Source: Cognatiyoonia sediminum
Lineage (GTDB): Bacteria; Pseudomonadota; Alphaproteobacteria; Rhodobacterales; Rhodobacteraceae
DNA length: 64,000 bases
Direction: 5' to 3'
NCBI RefSeq assembly: GCF_900129845.1
Contig: NZ_FQXB01000001.1
Location: 1,240,001 to 1,304,000 of the forward strand
The notes under the pieces: model-generated
What the model was told of the DNA's origin: nothing
Seen by the model: only the letters and a program-made list of their open reading frames with translations
The model's database searches: none
Translations under genes and position numbers: made by a program
Shown here: piece by piece, positions 15,110 to 24,123 of the stretch
Layout of the letters: the number at the start of each line of letters is the position of its first letter
How positions within the stretch are numbered: the stretch's first letter is position 1

Positions 15110-16008
15110 CCTATCAATATGAGCGCGAGGATACTGAGCGTCAGTAACCCCAATCCTTGCAGTTCGCGGGAGGTGACTTTTTCACGGAAAAACAAAGCAC
15201 TGGCGGCAAGAGAGAAGATTAGTTCGATTTGCCCAACCGCATTGACCAAGGCTGCAGTTTGCATAGTGAAGGCCGTGAACCAGCAGATTGATCCTGCCAT
15301 GCTGGTGAGGCCAACTAAGGACGCAATGCGCCACGCCCGAAGCACCCGCATTATCTCTCCACGTTCTCGCCAAACAAGCCAGACGGCCATGATCGCAACT
15401 TGAAACGCAGTGACGAAGGCGAGCGTAAAGATCGCGCGGAAAAAGACGTCGCCTTCCGCGATCGAGAGCGATGCGCCGCGATAGGACACGCCAGAGAACC
15501 CAAAAAACAAGCCGGACAAAAGCCCGAGGCCCGCTCCCTTGTTAAAGACACGGGAGCCGAAGCTGCCAACCGCGTTCGGTGGATCGCTCAAAAGCAAAAC
15601 ACCTGCAAAACCGAGTAAAATCGCGAGAAACGACATCCAATCAATGAAGTCGCCTAAGACGACAATGCCAACGATGGCACTCAGCAAGACTTCGGTTTTC
15701 TTGAATGTGATCCCAACAGCGAAATTTCGGTGCGCAAATAGAGCTACGACACACATCGTCGCGAGGATCTGGCTCAATCCACCGATAACGGCGAACATGA
15801 AGAACCGGCCATTGAAACTGGGGAGGCCCTGCTCAGTCACACCTGCGTAGGACAAGGCAATGACCAAAACCAAAGGGGCCGAATAGATGAACCGAGCGAA
15901 TGTAGCGCCTGTCGTCGAAAGCTTGGTCGCCTTAAGATGTTTCTGGAGCATAAAGCGTACGGTTTGCGCCGCCGCCGCCATGACCGTTATCCAAACCCAA
16001 GCTTCCAT
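15106..16008 (-). CDS. EamA/DMT-family transporter
   Basis: 300 residues with about ten hydrophobic helices in two EamA repeats, typical of drug/metabolite exporters of the inner membrane. GFSGVSYRGASLSI sits at the start of the second repeat. The final segment LTSRELQGLGLL-like region and LSILALILIG close the protein. It follows the SDR gene by 32 bases and could be the last gene of the carnitine operon. Substrate unknown; export or uptake of a small metabolite is the general role of the family. Confidence 0.9.
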   Translation of the reverse strand: MEAWVWITVMAAAAQTVRFMLQKHLKATKLSTTGATFARFIYSAPLVLVIALSYAGVTEQGLPSFNGRFFMFAVIGGLSQILATMCVVALFAHRNFAVGITFKKTEVLLSAIVGIVVLGDFIDWMSFLAILLGFAGVLLLSDPPNAVGSFGSRVFNKGAGLGLLSGLFFGFSGVSYRGASLSIAEGDVFFRAIFTLAFVTAFQVAIMAVWLVWRERGEIMRVLRAWRIASLVGLTSMAGSICWFTAFTMQTAALVNAVGQIELIFSLAASALFFREKVTSRELQGLGLLTLSILALILIG

Positions 16009-16040
16009 GGCTGATCTATGACCCGATTATTCAGGGATAG

Positions 16041-16793
16041 CTAGGGTTTGGGATCGGGGTTTTCCGTGTGGCCATCCACCGCGATCACCTGACCAGACAC
16101 CAGTCTTGCCCCGTCAGAGCCCAAGAAAACCGCCATATTGGCGATATCTTCAGCGGTCACAAAACTGCGCATCGACGTACCAGCAGCATAGCCTTCGTAG
16201 ACCTGATCACGGGTCATGCCCTTTGCTTTGGCTTCCCGCTCCAACACGCCTTCCATCCGAGGGCCTTCAACCGCTCCTGGCGCGATTGCATTCGCACGCA
16301 CGCCGTAAGGACCAAGTTCCATGGCAAGCGTCTTCATCAACCCGATAATCCCCCACTTCGCCGCGGCATAGGGCGCGCGGTTGGGGTAGCCATATATGCC
16401 TGCTGTTGAGGAGGTGAAGACCATCGCACCGCTCTTTTGAGCTTGCATGAGAGGAACCGCGTATTTCGAGGCCAAAAACGCACCTTCAAGGTTCACAGCC
16501 ACGCATGCACGCCACGCGTCCAATTCGACATCTTGAACCGCTGCCGTTGGGCCGGCAATGCCGGCATTGGCACAAAGTACGTCCAAACCTCCCCAAGTCT
16601 GTTCGATCTCTTTGAACAGGTTGGCCACGTCTGCTTCATCCGAGGCATCAACGACAGATGCCTTGCCAGACAGGTCCTGCAACGCCCGATCATTGATGTC
16701 CGTCACCCAAACGTCACACCCGTCCGCAGCGAAAGCGTCTGCCATCGCACGACCGATGCCAGAACCCCCGGCAGTTACTAAGACCCGTTTCAT
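16041..16793 (-). CDS. SDR-family oxidoreductase in carnitine operon
   Basis: 250 residues. Classical short-chain dehydrogenase: cofactor motif AGGSGIG near the N-terminus, NAGIAG, the catalytic Ser in FTSSTAG and YAAAK with Tyr and Lys. It ends with the usual VSGQVIAVDGH. The start overlaps the stop of the carnitine dehydrogenase gene by an ATGA, so the two are made together. It may oxidise or reduce a beta-hydroxy intermediate, for example 3-hydroxybutyrate or a carnitine-related alcohol. The exact substrate is unknown; carnitine itself is handled by the neighbouring enzyme. Confidence 0.92.
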   Translation of the reverse strand: MKRVLVTAGGSGIGRAMADAFAADGCDVWVTDINDRALQDLSGKASVVDASDEADVANLFKEIEQTWGGLDVLCANAGIAGPTAAVQDVELDAWRACVAVNLEGAFLASKYAVPLMQAQKSGAMVFTSSTAGIYGYPNRAPYAAAKWGIIGLMKTLAMELGPYGVRANAIAPGAVEGPRMEGVLEREAKAKGMTRDQVYEGYAAGTSMRSFVTAEDIANMAVFLGSDGARLVSGQVIAVDGHTENPDPKP

Positions 16794-18253
16794 TTCACAC
16801 CCACAGATGACCCTGCCCCGTCAGGCAGCGGCAATGCAGAATGTGCTTTAGCCACTGTGGTCAGCGGCCCAGCAACTTGCGGCCCGGGCTCAGATGGTCT
16901 GCGCGTCTCAAGGCTCACATGGATCAGCATATGCTCCCCCGTCGCCAAAAGCCGTTCGCCTTGCCACATCCGATGGAAAACATGCATCTTTTTACCAGCG
17001 CCGACGATGCATTGCGTATCGACCCGAATGGTTTGGCCCGCGTGCACTTCGTCCAAATGACGAATGTGCGTCTCTACAGTAAAATAGCTCCCACCGTTCT
17101 GAATATATTCAGCGTCGCACCCAACGATCAGCATAAATCGATCCGTAGCGTCGCCAAATGCCTGAAGATACCGCGCTTCATTCATGTGACCGTTGTAGTC
17201 CGTCCAATCGAGCGGTACGGCGCGTTCTATCGTCTTGATCGGCTGCGAAACATCTTCAACCTCATCAAGCGTTTCGGCAATGCGGCTGACGCGTTTATCC
17301 TGCGCGTTCAATATCTTACCTGCACCCCAGTCCTGAGCTTTGAGGCCACGAAGGATTGATACAAGGTTGTTATCTCGCGCCCGTTCAAGCTCTCGAATAC
17401 TATACTGACCCGACTGCGCATCTGATTGATCGGCGATCATATCCGTCAATTCTTCGGTCAACTCGGGCACGTCCATCAGCTTAGTCCAAGGCCAGCTGAG
17501 TGCCGGTCCGAACTGAGAAATGAAATGGCGCATCCCCGCCTCGCCACCGGCAACACGATAGGTCTCAAACAATCCCATCTGCGCCCAGCGCAAACCAAAG
17601 CCATAGCGGATCGCATCGTCGATTTCTTCCGTTGTTGCGATGCCGTCTTTAATGAGCCAAAGCGCTTCCCTCCAAACAGCCTCCAAGAACCTGTCCGCAA
17701 TATGGGCATCGATTTCAGCCCTTACTCTCAAAGGGTACATGCCAATAGAGGTCAAAATCTCACTCGCACGGTCAAGGCGTTCAGGATCATTTGCGCCGGT
17801 GCCAACAACCTCAACCAACGGCAAAAGATACACTGGGTTGAACGGATGGGTGACAATAATCTGCTCTGGACGGGACGCCGTACTTTGAAGCTCAGAAGGT
17901 TTGAACCCGCTCGTCGACGATCCGATAATCGCGCTTTCGTCGCAGTGTTCTTGCAACGTTTGATAGACCTTCTGTTTCAGCTCCAACCTTTCTGGAACGC
18001 TTTCCTGTATCCAGGTCGCACCATCCACGGCCTCGGACATGGTTTCACACAACGTCAGACTACCTTCAGCAGGCAAATCGGTATCTGAAAGCCCCGGCAA
18101 AGACCGGCGCGCATTTGCCAGAACCTCACCCATCTTCCGTTCAGCCTCGGGATCAGGGTCAAAAAGCCTCACATCCCAACCCATCAATAAAAAGCGTGCA
18201 GCCCAACCGCCGCCAATGACGCCACCGCCAATGAATGCTGCCGTCTTCGTCAT
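16790..18253 (-). CDS. lcdH: Carnitine 3-dehydrogenase fused to a thioesterase domain
   Basis: 487 residues from ATG 18253 (AAGGAAG upstream). Residues 1-320 form a 3-hydroxyacyl-CoA-dehydrogenase-like NAD enzyme: AFIGGGVIGGGWA, ESVPERLELKQ, and STSGFKPSEL then HPFNPVYLLPLVEVV. From about 335 a hotdog-fold 4HBT thioesterase begins (LDWTDYNGHMNEARYL). The first half should oxidise L-carnitine to 3-dehydrocarnitine; the second can hydrolyse betainyl-CoA made by the BKACE enzyme of the same operon, giving glycine betaine. The fusion is known in related bacteria. Neighbours (SDR after, lipocalin and BKACE before) agree. Confidence 0.93.
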   Translation of the reverse strand: MTKTAAFIGGGVIGGGWAARFLLMGWDVRLFDPDPEAERKMGEVLANARRSLPGLSDTDLPAEGSLTLCETMSEAVDGATWIQESVPERLELKQKVYQTLQEHCDESAIIGSSTSGFKPSELQSTASRPEQIIVTHPFNPVYLLPLVEVVGTGANDPERLDRASEILTSIGMYPLRVRAEIDAHIADRFLEAVWREALWLIKDGIATTEEIDDAIRYGFGLRWAQMGLFETYRVAGGEAGMRHFISQFGPALSWPWTKLMDVPELTEELTDMIADQSDAQSGQYSIRELERARDNNLVSILRGLKAQDWGAGKILNAQDKRVSRIAETLDEVEDVSQPIKTIERAVPLDWTDYNGHMNEARYLQAFGDATDRFMLIVGCDAEYIQNGGSYFTVETHIRHLDEVHAGQTIRVDTQCIVGAGKKMHVFHRMWQGERLLATGEHMLIHVSLETRRPSEPGPQVAGPLTTVAKAHSALPLPDGAGSSVGVK

Positions 18254-18287
18254 ACTATCTTCCTTAGATTGCGCCCAACCCGAGCGG

Positions 18288-18836
18288 CTATTGTTCGACA
18301 ATCAACAAACGATCCAGATCGTAGCCGTTGAAATCCAAGATTTCTTGAGCCGCGGCCATCCGATCGTCCGAAATTTCAGGCGACCTATTCAAGATCCAAC
18401 CGGACCGTCCGTTCGGCGCACCAACCACTGCAGTCTGGTAATCTTCATCGACCCAAAGCACCCAATAATCCGACGCTCCGAATGGAACTGATGGAAAAGA
18501 CACTTCCAACCGACCCGGCCCAACGATCTCTGCACTGCCTTCGATCGTGCTCTTTATGGTTCCATCTGGGTTGCGGCAGGTGTTCTTAACCGAAATACTC
18601 CCGTCTTCTTGCGCACCGTATTCCGCCGTTACGCCAGCGCAACCAGCCTCAAAAGGAACGGGAAACCGGGCAACTTCGTACCAAGTGCCCAAGTATTTCT
18701 CTGGTTCGAACAAAGCCACGCTCGCAATGGGCACATCTGTTTCGCGATAAACCTCAAAAAAGCCACCAACTTCATCATCAAACAGCGCCGCGCACCCGGC
18801 CAAAGCGACAAAAGCACCTGCTACAAGCGCCCTCAT
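18288..18836 (-). CDS. Blc-type lipocalin lipoprotein
   Basis: 182 residues. Lipobox L12-A13-G14-C15 marks a lipoprotein, probably of the outer membrane. The lipocalin barrel shows the signature GTWYEVARFP at about 50-59, then WVLWVDEDYQTAVVG and GWILNRSP. Bacterial lipocalins bind lipids or hydrophobic ligands and support the membrane under stress. The gene sits inside the carnitine operon, and its ATG overlaps the BKACE stop, so it is co-translated. It may help with envelope lipids released with quaternary amines, such as from phosphatidylcholine; this is speculation from location. Confidence 0.93.
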   Translation of the reverse strand: MRALVAGAFVALAGCAALFDDEVGGFFEVYRETDVPIASVALFEPEKYLGTWYEVARFPVPFEAGCAGVTAEYGAQEDGSISVKNTCRNPDGTIKSTIEGSAEIVGPGRLEVSFPSVPFGASDYWVLWVDEDYQTAVVGAPNGRSGWILNRSPEISDDRMAAAQEILDFNGYDLDRLLIVEQ

Positions 18837-19744
18837 GCGGACGGGGCCCGTTTTGTCAGACCGAGTTTCGTTCGAACTTCTTCAGGGCCTATGACGCGGG
18901 CACCTAGGTTTTCGATGATACCCGCAGCCCGCTCGACCAATTGTGCATTGGTTGCCAAAACACCTTTGTCGAGCATCAGGTTGTCTTCTAAACCTACCCG
19001 CACGTTGCCTCCTGCAAGAACCGAAGCAGCAACATATGGCATCTGACTACGACCCAACCCGAAGGCGGAGAAAGTCCAATCGTGAGGGACATTGTTGACC
19101 ATCGCCATGAAGGTGTTCAGATCGTCAGGCGCGCCCCACGGCACACCCATGCACAACTGAACCAATGCGGGGCTGTCCAAAACGCCCTCTTTGACCAATT
19201 GCTTGGCATACCAAAGATGACCTGTGTCAAAGGCTTCGATCTCAGGCTTAACGCCCAATTCGGTCATCATGGTGCCCATCGCCACCAACATGCCCGGCGT
19301 ATTGGTCATAACATAATCGGCCTCGGCGAAGTTCATCGTTCCGCAATCGAGGGTGCAGATTTCAGGAAGACATTCCGCCACATGCGTAACCCGCTCCGTT
19401 GCGCCGATCATGTCTGTACCTTCAGCAGTAGGGAACGGCGCCTCAGATGAGCCGAACACGATATCGCCGCCCATACCTGCAGTCAGGTTCAAAACGACAT
19501 CAACCTCCGCATCCCGGATGCGATCCGTCACCTCACGATAAAGCGCCAAATCCCGCGCTGGTGTCCCCGTCTCAGGATCGCGCACGTGACAATGCACAAC
19601 GGCCGCCCCTGCTTTCGCGGCATCAATGGCACTGTCAGCAATCTGTTTCGGCGATCGCGGCACATGCGGGCTGCGGTCTTGCGTGCTTCCCGACCCTGTC
19701 ACAGCGCAGGTAATGAAAACCTCTCTGTTCATCTCCAAAGGCAT
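18833..19744 (-). CDS. BKACE (3-keto-acid cleavage) enzyme, likely 3-dehydrocarnitine cleaving
   Basis: 303 residues from ATG 19744, which has GGGGAG upstream. The family condenses a beta-keto acid with acetyl-CoA and releases acetoacetate plus a CoA ester. Zinc-binding HCHVRDPETG lies near residue 50, and EAFDTGHL follows in the second half. In this operon, beside carnitine dehydrogenase with a fused thioesterase, the substrate should be 3-dehydrocarnitine and the products acetoacetate and betainyl-CoA. It is the first gene of the operon; the upstream gap of 96 bases to the aldo-keto reductase gene could hold the promoter. Confidence 0.92.
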   Translation of the reverse strand: MPLEMNREVFITCAVTGSGSTQDRSPHVPRSPKQIADSAIDAAKAGAAVVHCHVRDPETGTPARDLALYREVTDRIRDAEVDVVLNLTAGMGGDIVFGSSEAPFPTAEGTDMIGATERVTHVAECLPEICTLDCGTMNFAEADYVMTNTPGMLVAMGTMMTELGVKPEIEAFDTGHLWYAKQLVKEGVLDSPALVQLCMGVPWGAPDDLNTFMAMVNNVPHDWTFSAFGLGRSQMPYVAASVLAGGNVRVGLEDNLMLDKGVLATNAQLVERAAGIIENLGARVIGPEEVRTKLGLTKRAPSA

Positions 19745-19840
19745 AACGATCTCCCCTTCGTCTTTTGAGCCCAAAGTACCTCCGCCGGAGGCAAACCCAC
19801 GTCACAAATCGTCTAACGGTGGTGCCTATGCGACAGGGTG

Positions 19841-20884
19841 TCAGTATGGATAAGGATTTGCCCGATGCAACTGGTCGATTTCAGCACATAACTCATCTGT
19901 CAAAACCAAATCGCGACCTTCCAAAATGTGCGTCAACTGATCGCTTGTCGTGGCACCGAAGATCGCCGAAATAGGAAACGGTCTTGTGCGTTGCCAAGCC
20001 ATCGCCATGTGAACCGGATCAACACCGTGCTTCTGAGCCAAATCCAAATACACTTGCGTCACGTCCAATGTCCGAGGCGTCATTCGGCCACCTAATTCCG
20101 GACCGATTGACATCCGGCTTCCTTCCGGCACGACACCGCCTTGGTATTTGCCAGTCAGCAAACCGCAGGCGAGCGGAGAAAAAGACAGAAGTGTCACATC
20201 TTCGTTCACGGCCATCTCGGCCATATCCGTGTCGTACAAACGGCACAGCAACGAATATTCGTTTTGCACAGTCGCCATGCGGGGCAGCCCATGCTCCTCG
20301 GCAAAATCCACCCATTTAGTCATGCCCCAGGCACTTTCATTTGACATGCCAATCGCGCGAATTTTACCCTCCTTTACGAGCTCGCCCAGCGCGGACAGAA
20401 CATCATGCATGTGGTCCATGGTCTCTTGTCGGCTTTGTTTTGATGGATCATAGGTCCAGTTTTGACGGAACATGTAAGACCCGCGCATAGGCCAATGCAT
20501 CTGGTAGACGTCGATCACATCGGTCTGAAGACGTCTTAGCGATCCTTCAATCGCCTCGCGCATCATAGCGCCATCATATCCGGCGCCCCCCCTAACCCAA
20601 CCGGGATTGTCGCCTGACACTTTAGTCGCAATGGTCAGTTCACTCCGACGACCACTCTTAGCAACCCACTCGCCGATCACTTCCTCAGACCGACCAACCG
20701 TTTCAGCGCGGATCGGATTGACCGGATACATTTCAGCCGTGTCCAGAAAATTCAAACCAACGTCGAGGCACATATCGATTTGAAGGTGCGCATCTTCGAG
20801 AGGCGTTTGATTGCCGTAGGTCATCGTCCCAAGGCACCAATCAGGTACTTCAATACCTGTTCTTCCAAGTTGCAGCGTTTTCAT
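19841..20884 (-). CDS. tas: Aldo/keto reductase, Tas-like
   Basis: 347 residues from ATG 20884, with GAGGG upstream; the frame stays open to 21301 but that part overlaps the divergent promoter and the MFS gene and is not coding. NADPH-dependent reductase with the AKR tetrad visible: Asp and Tyr in FLDTAEMYPV, Lys in TIATKVSG, and His in VYQMHWPMRG. The length and the EMYPVNP segment fit the Tas subgroup. Physiological substrate is unknown. It could be co-transcribed with the carnitine operon (96-base gap), but a divergent regulated promoter with a dyad lies upstream. Confidence 0.92.
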   Translation of the reverse strand: MKTLQLGRTGIEVPDWCLGTMTYGNQTPLEDAHLQIDMCLDVGLNFLDTAEMYPVNPIRAETVGRSEEVIGEWVAKSGRRSELTIATKVSGDNPGWVRGGAGYDGAMMREAIEGSLRRLQTDVIDVYQMHWPMRGSYMFRQNWTYDPSKQSRQETMDHMHDVLSALGELVKEGKIRAIGMSNESAWGMTKWVDFAEEHGLPRMATVQNEYSLLCRLYDTDMAEMAVNEDVTLLSFSPLACGLLTGKYQGGVVPEGSRMSIGPELGGRMTPRTLDVTQVYLDLAQKHGVDPVHMAMAWQRTRPFPISAIFGATTSDQLTHILEGRDLVLTDELCAEIDQLHRANPYPY

Positions 20885-20964
20885 AGGGCCCTCGCGTCTT
20901 CTGTTTGGGGAGACCCTAGATTGATGAATTCCAGCTTCAAGCGAATAACTTGCACGCTTAACAC

Positions 20965-20990
20965 GTTTTCGACCTGCTAAAGTCGAAAAC
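20965..20990. promoter_or_regulatory. Operator-like dyad in tas/MFS divergent gap
   Basis: GTTTTCGAC and GTCGAAAAC are perfect inverted nine-base arms separated by eight bases. The dyad is 80 bases upstream of the tas start and 39 bases upstream of the MFS start, in a 145-base gap. It fits a shared operator, though a hairpin in one of the leaders is also possible. Confidence 0.45.
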
Positions 20991-21029
20991 AGGAAAGATT
21001 GAGCAGTTGAGCGGTGCAACCGATGCACC

Positions 21030-22256
21030 ATGCGTATGTTGATTTCCTTTGCAGCCCTTTTTCTATCGATCAGCTTGCTCCAGTTTTCATCCGGAGCCGT
21101 TGGGCCATTGGATGCCTTGACAGGCCTCTCATTCGGGTTTTCGACTGCCGAAGTTGGTTTTCTCGGTTCTGCGCATTTCCTGGGATTCTTCATCGGGTGT
21201 TGGTGGGCGCCTCGCCTCATGGGCAGCGTCGGCCATAGCCGCGCTTTTGCGATTTTCGCCGCGACCGGTGCCATTGGTCTTGCGGCGCACGTCATTGTCA
21301 CCTCAGCCGCGTGGTGGGCGCTTTTTCGGATCGGTTCGGGTATCTGTATCGCCGGTTGCTACACCGTCATAGAAGCTTGGCTCCAGGCCAAAGTCACCAA
21401 CGAAACCCGTGGCCGCGCTATGGGAACCTATCGCGTCGTCGACATGGGCACATCACTGATTGCTCAATTTATGATCGGCGCGCTGGCGAATTTGGAAACC
21501 TATGTCGCATATAACCTTCTAACGATCCTGTGTTGTGCGTCGCTCCTTCCCTTAGCGCTGACTAAGCAAACGCAACCAACCACTCCAACGCAAACAAAAT
21601 TGCGCCCGTTGATGGCGTGGCGGGCTTCCCCCTTAGCGGTAGCTGGAGTTCTGGTCGCGGCATTATCATCCGCCTCATTTCGAATGGTCGGGCCAATCTA
21701 CGGCCAAGAAGTTGGCCTTGCCGCCAGTCAAATCGGTTACTTTCTCGCCGCCTTCGTCGCAGGCGGTGCCTTGGCGCAATATCCCATGGGATGGCTTGCA
21801 GACAAATTCGACCGTCGTTGGGTCTTAATCTGGCTGTCTGTCGCCGCCGTGGCATCCTGCGCGATTACGGTCTTCACAACCCAAAGTGGGACATGGGGCA
21901 TTATGCTCAGCGCGGGTCTGTTTGGCCTAACGACCTTTCCAATTTACTCTGTAGCTGCCGCGCATGCGCATGACTTTGCAACCAGCGACCAGCGCGTCGA
22001 ACTCTCCGCGGCCCTGATGTTCTTCTACGCTGTTGGCGCAATCGCAGCCCCATACACCTCATCCAGATTAATCGCGGCCTTTGGCCCATCCGCGTTGTTC
22101 ATCATGATCTCTGTTGCGCACCTGATATTGGTCGTATTCGGCTTGACACGAATGCGCGTCCGCGATGTACCAGAAGACAAAACGAGATACGTCTACGCGC
22201 CGCGCACAACTTTCCTGATTGGGCGATTGTTAAGCCGTAGTCGAGAGCGCAAATAG
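21030..22256 (+). CDS. MFS transporter (sugar/drug:H+ antiporter type)
   Basis: 408 residues with about twelve membrane helices of the inner-membrane major facilitator superfamily. The fragments RIGSGICIAGCYTVIEAWL and NETRGRAMG (after helix 4) and PMGWLADKFDRR (between helices 8 and 9) match the YcaD-like MFS group. The usual loop 2-3 motif is weak. Two in-frame ATG starts (21030 and 21036) are possible. A dyad operator candidate lies just upstream. Substrate unknown. The C-terminus is a short basic cytoplasmic tail. Confidence 0.9.
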   Translation: MRMLISFAALFLSISLLQFSSGAVGPLDALTGLSFGFSTAEVGFLGSAHFLGFFIGCWWAPRLMGSVGHSRAFAIFAATGAIGLAAHVIVTSAAWWALFRIGSGICIAGCYTVIEAWLQAKVTNETRGRAMGTYRVVDMGTSLIAQFMIGALANLETYVAYNLLTILCCASLLPLALTKQTQPTTPTQTKLRPLMAWRASPLAVAGVLVAALSSASFRMVGPIYGQEVGLAASQIGYFLAAFVAGGALAQYPMGWLADKFDRRWVLIWLSVAAVASCAITVFTTQSGTWGIMLSAGLFGLTTFPIYSVAAAHAHDFATSDQRVELSAALMFFYAVGAIAAPYTSSRLIAAFGPSALFIMISVAHLILVVFGLTRMRVRDVPEDKTRYVYAPRTTFLIGRLLSRSRERK

Positions 22257-22314
22257 CCTGTGGTCACGGGCCGGGCTTGGCGTTAAAACGGCGCAAATCG
22301 CTTAGGAACACCCC

Positions 22315-24027
22315 ATGGCCCGCCATCTCATCACATCCGCCATTCCCTACATCAATGGGATCAAGCACTTGGGAAACCTGGTCGGGAGCCAACTGCCGGC
22401 GGACCTTTATGCGCGTTACCTGCGTGGGCGCGGCAATGAGGTGCTTTTCCTCTGCGCAACCGATGAACATGGAACGCCAGCGGAACTAGCAGCGGCAAAA
22501 GCGGGTAAACCCGTGGCTGAATACTGCGCGGAAATGCACAGCGTTCAGGCCGAAATCGCAGATGGTTTCGGCCTGTCCTTTGATCACTTCGGCCGATCGT
22601 CGAGCCCTCAAAACCATGCGCTAACGCAAGCCTTCGCGGGGCGCCTAAACGACATGGGCTTGATCCGCGAAGTGGTTGAGGAACAGGTCTATTCCCATAC
22701 CGACGGGCGCTTCCTCCCCGACCGCTACATCGAGGGCACCTGCCCCAATTGCGGCTTTGAAAGCGCGCGCGGCGATCAGTGTGACAATTGCACCAAGCAG
22801 CTGGACCCGACCGATCTCATCAACCCCTATTCCACCATTTCGGGCGCTACCGATCTGGAAGTGCGGGAAACCAAGCACCTCTACCTGCGCCAATCCGCCT
22901 TGAAGGACCACATCGCCAAATGGATCGATAGCAAAGCCGACTGGCCGATCCTGACGACCTCCATCGCCAAGAAATGGCTCAACGATGGCGACGGCCTGCA
23001 GGATCGCGGCATCACACGTGACCTTGATTGGGGCGTACCGGTCAAACAGGGCGACCAAGATTGGCCTGGGATGGAAGGCAAGGTCTTTTATGTCTGGTTC
23101 GACGCCCCTATCGAATACATTGCCTGTAGCCAAGAATGGGTCGATGCTGGCAAAGGGTCTGATTGGGAACACTGGTGGCGTACGGATAAAGGCGCGGATG
23201 ACGTGACCTACACGCAGTTCATGGGCAAAGATAACGTGCCCTTCCACACGCTCAGCTTTCCGGCGACAATTCTTGGCAGCCAAGAACCCTGGAAGCTGGT
23301 CGATTACATCAAATCCTTCAACTATCTGAACTATGATGGAGGGCAATTCTCCACCTCGCGCGGACGCGGCGTGTTTATGGATCAAGCGCTCGAAATATTG
23401 CCCGCCGACTATTGGCGGTGGTGGCTGCTCAGCCATGCGCCCGAAACCTCGGATGCTGAATTCACATGGGAAGCCTTCCAACAGGATGTCAACAAAGACC
23501 TTGCCGACGTGTTGGGGAACTTCGTGAGCCGCGTGACCAAGTTTTGCCGGTCCAAGTTTGGTGAAGCCGTTCCGTCAGGCGGCTCATATGGCGCGCAAGA
23601 AGAGGCATTGATCGCGGATCTTGATAAGCGCCTTGTGGCTTATCAAACCCATATGGACGCCATCGACGTCCGAAAAGCCGCTGCCGAACTGCGTGCGATC
23701 TGGGTCGCGGGCAATGAATACCTGCAATCGGCAGCGCCATGGGCCGTTTTCAAAGAGGACCCCGATCAAGCCGCAGCGCAGATACGTTTGGCGCTGAACC
23801 TGATCCGCCTCTACGCTGTCCTTTCCGCGCCCTTCATACCGACCACCGCAGCAACATTGTTCAAAGACATGAACACGCTAGACACCGAATGGCCTAGCGA
23901 CATGGCGACCGCTCTCAGCGCGTTGCCAGAGGGTCACGAGTTTACGGTTCCAGAAAACCTCTTTGCCAAGATCACAGATGATCAACGCGAGGAATGGTCA
24001 GAACGTTTTGCGGGGACGCGGGACTGA
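22315..24027 (+). CDS. metG: Methionyl-tRNA synthetase
   Basis: 570 residues. Class I synthetase that charges tRNA-Met. The HIGH-like signature is in [11 protein letters not shown], the zinc-knuckle is [17 protein letters not shown] at about 142-158, and the KMSKS equivalent is FSTSRGRG. The C-terminal anticodon-binding domain is complete, and no C-terminal tRNA-binding extension is present. The longer protein and the zinc site fit the MetG1 type. The start is 58 bases after the MFS stop with TTAGGAA as ribosome site. It is a housekeeping gene; base composition resembles its neighbours. Confidence 0.97.
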   Translation: MARHLITSAIPYINGIKHLGNLVGSQLPADLYARYLRGRGNEVLFLCATDEHGTPAELAAAKAGKPVAEYCAEMHSVQAEIADGFGLSFDHFGRSSSPQNHALTQAFAGRLNDMGLIREVVEEQVYSHTDGRFLPDRYIEGTCPNCGFESARGDQCDNCTKQLDPTDLINPYSTISGATDLEVRETKHLYLRQSALKDHIAKWIDSKADWPILTTSIAKKWLNDGDGLQDRGITRDLDWGVPVKQGDQDWPGMEGKVFYVWFDAPIEYIACSQEWVDAGKGSDWEHWWRTDKGADDVTYTQFMGKDNVPFHTLSFPATILGSQEPWKLVDYIKSFNYLNYDGGQFSTSRGRGVFMDQALEILPADYWRWWLLSHAPETSDAEFTWEAFQQDVNKDLADVLGNFVSRVTKFCRSKFGEAVPSGGSYGAQEEALIADLDKRLVAYQTHMDAIDVRKAAAELRAIWVAGNEYLQSAAPWAVFKEDPDQAAAQIRLALNLIRLYAVLSAPFIPTTAATLFKDMNTLDTEWPSDMATALSALPEGHEFTVPENLFAKITDDQREEWSERFAGTRD

Positions 24028-24073
24028 TCAAGGCAATCGCCCTAAAGTTGAAATGATCGCGTAATTTTCTTTC

Positions 24074-24109
24074 GGAATACGAGCTGCATTGCTATGCTGC
24101 CCGTATTCC
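24074..24109 (+). repeat. Inverted repeat in the leader of the transglycosylase gene
   Basis: GGAATACG at 24074-24081 and CGTATTCC at 24102-24109 are perfect inverted arms, and GCAT/ATGC pairs further within the loop. The structure ends 14 bases before the start ATG, close to the AGAGAGG ribosome site, so it may affect translation of the downstream gene. There is no T-run, so it is not an obvious terminator of metG. Confidence 0.4.
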
Positions 24110-24123
24110 AGAGAGGTAATTGC

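Noticed and set aside
20885-21301. N-terminal extension of the Tas-like reductase
   Set aside because: It would overlap the divergent promoter and the MFS gene; the family start MKTLQLGRTG with a good ribosome site is at 20884.
22645-23481. 278-residue open frame on the minus strand opposite metG
   Set aside because: Lies fully within a canonical methionyl-tRNA synthetase; no ribosome site and no recognisable motif.
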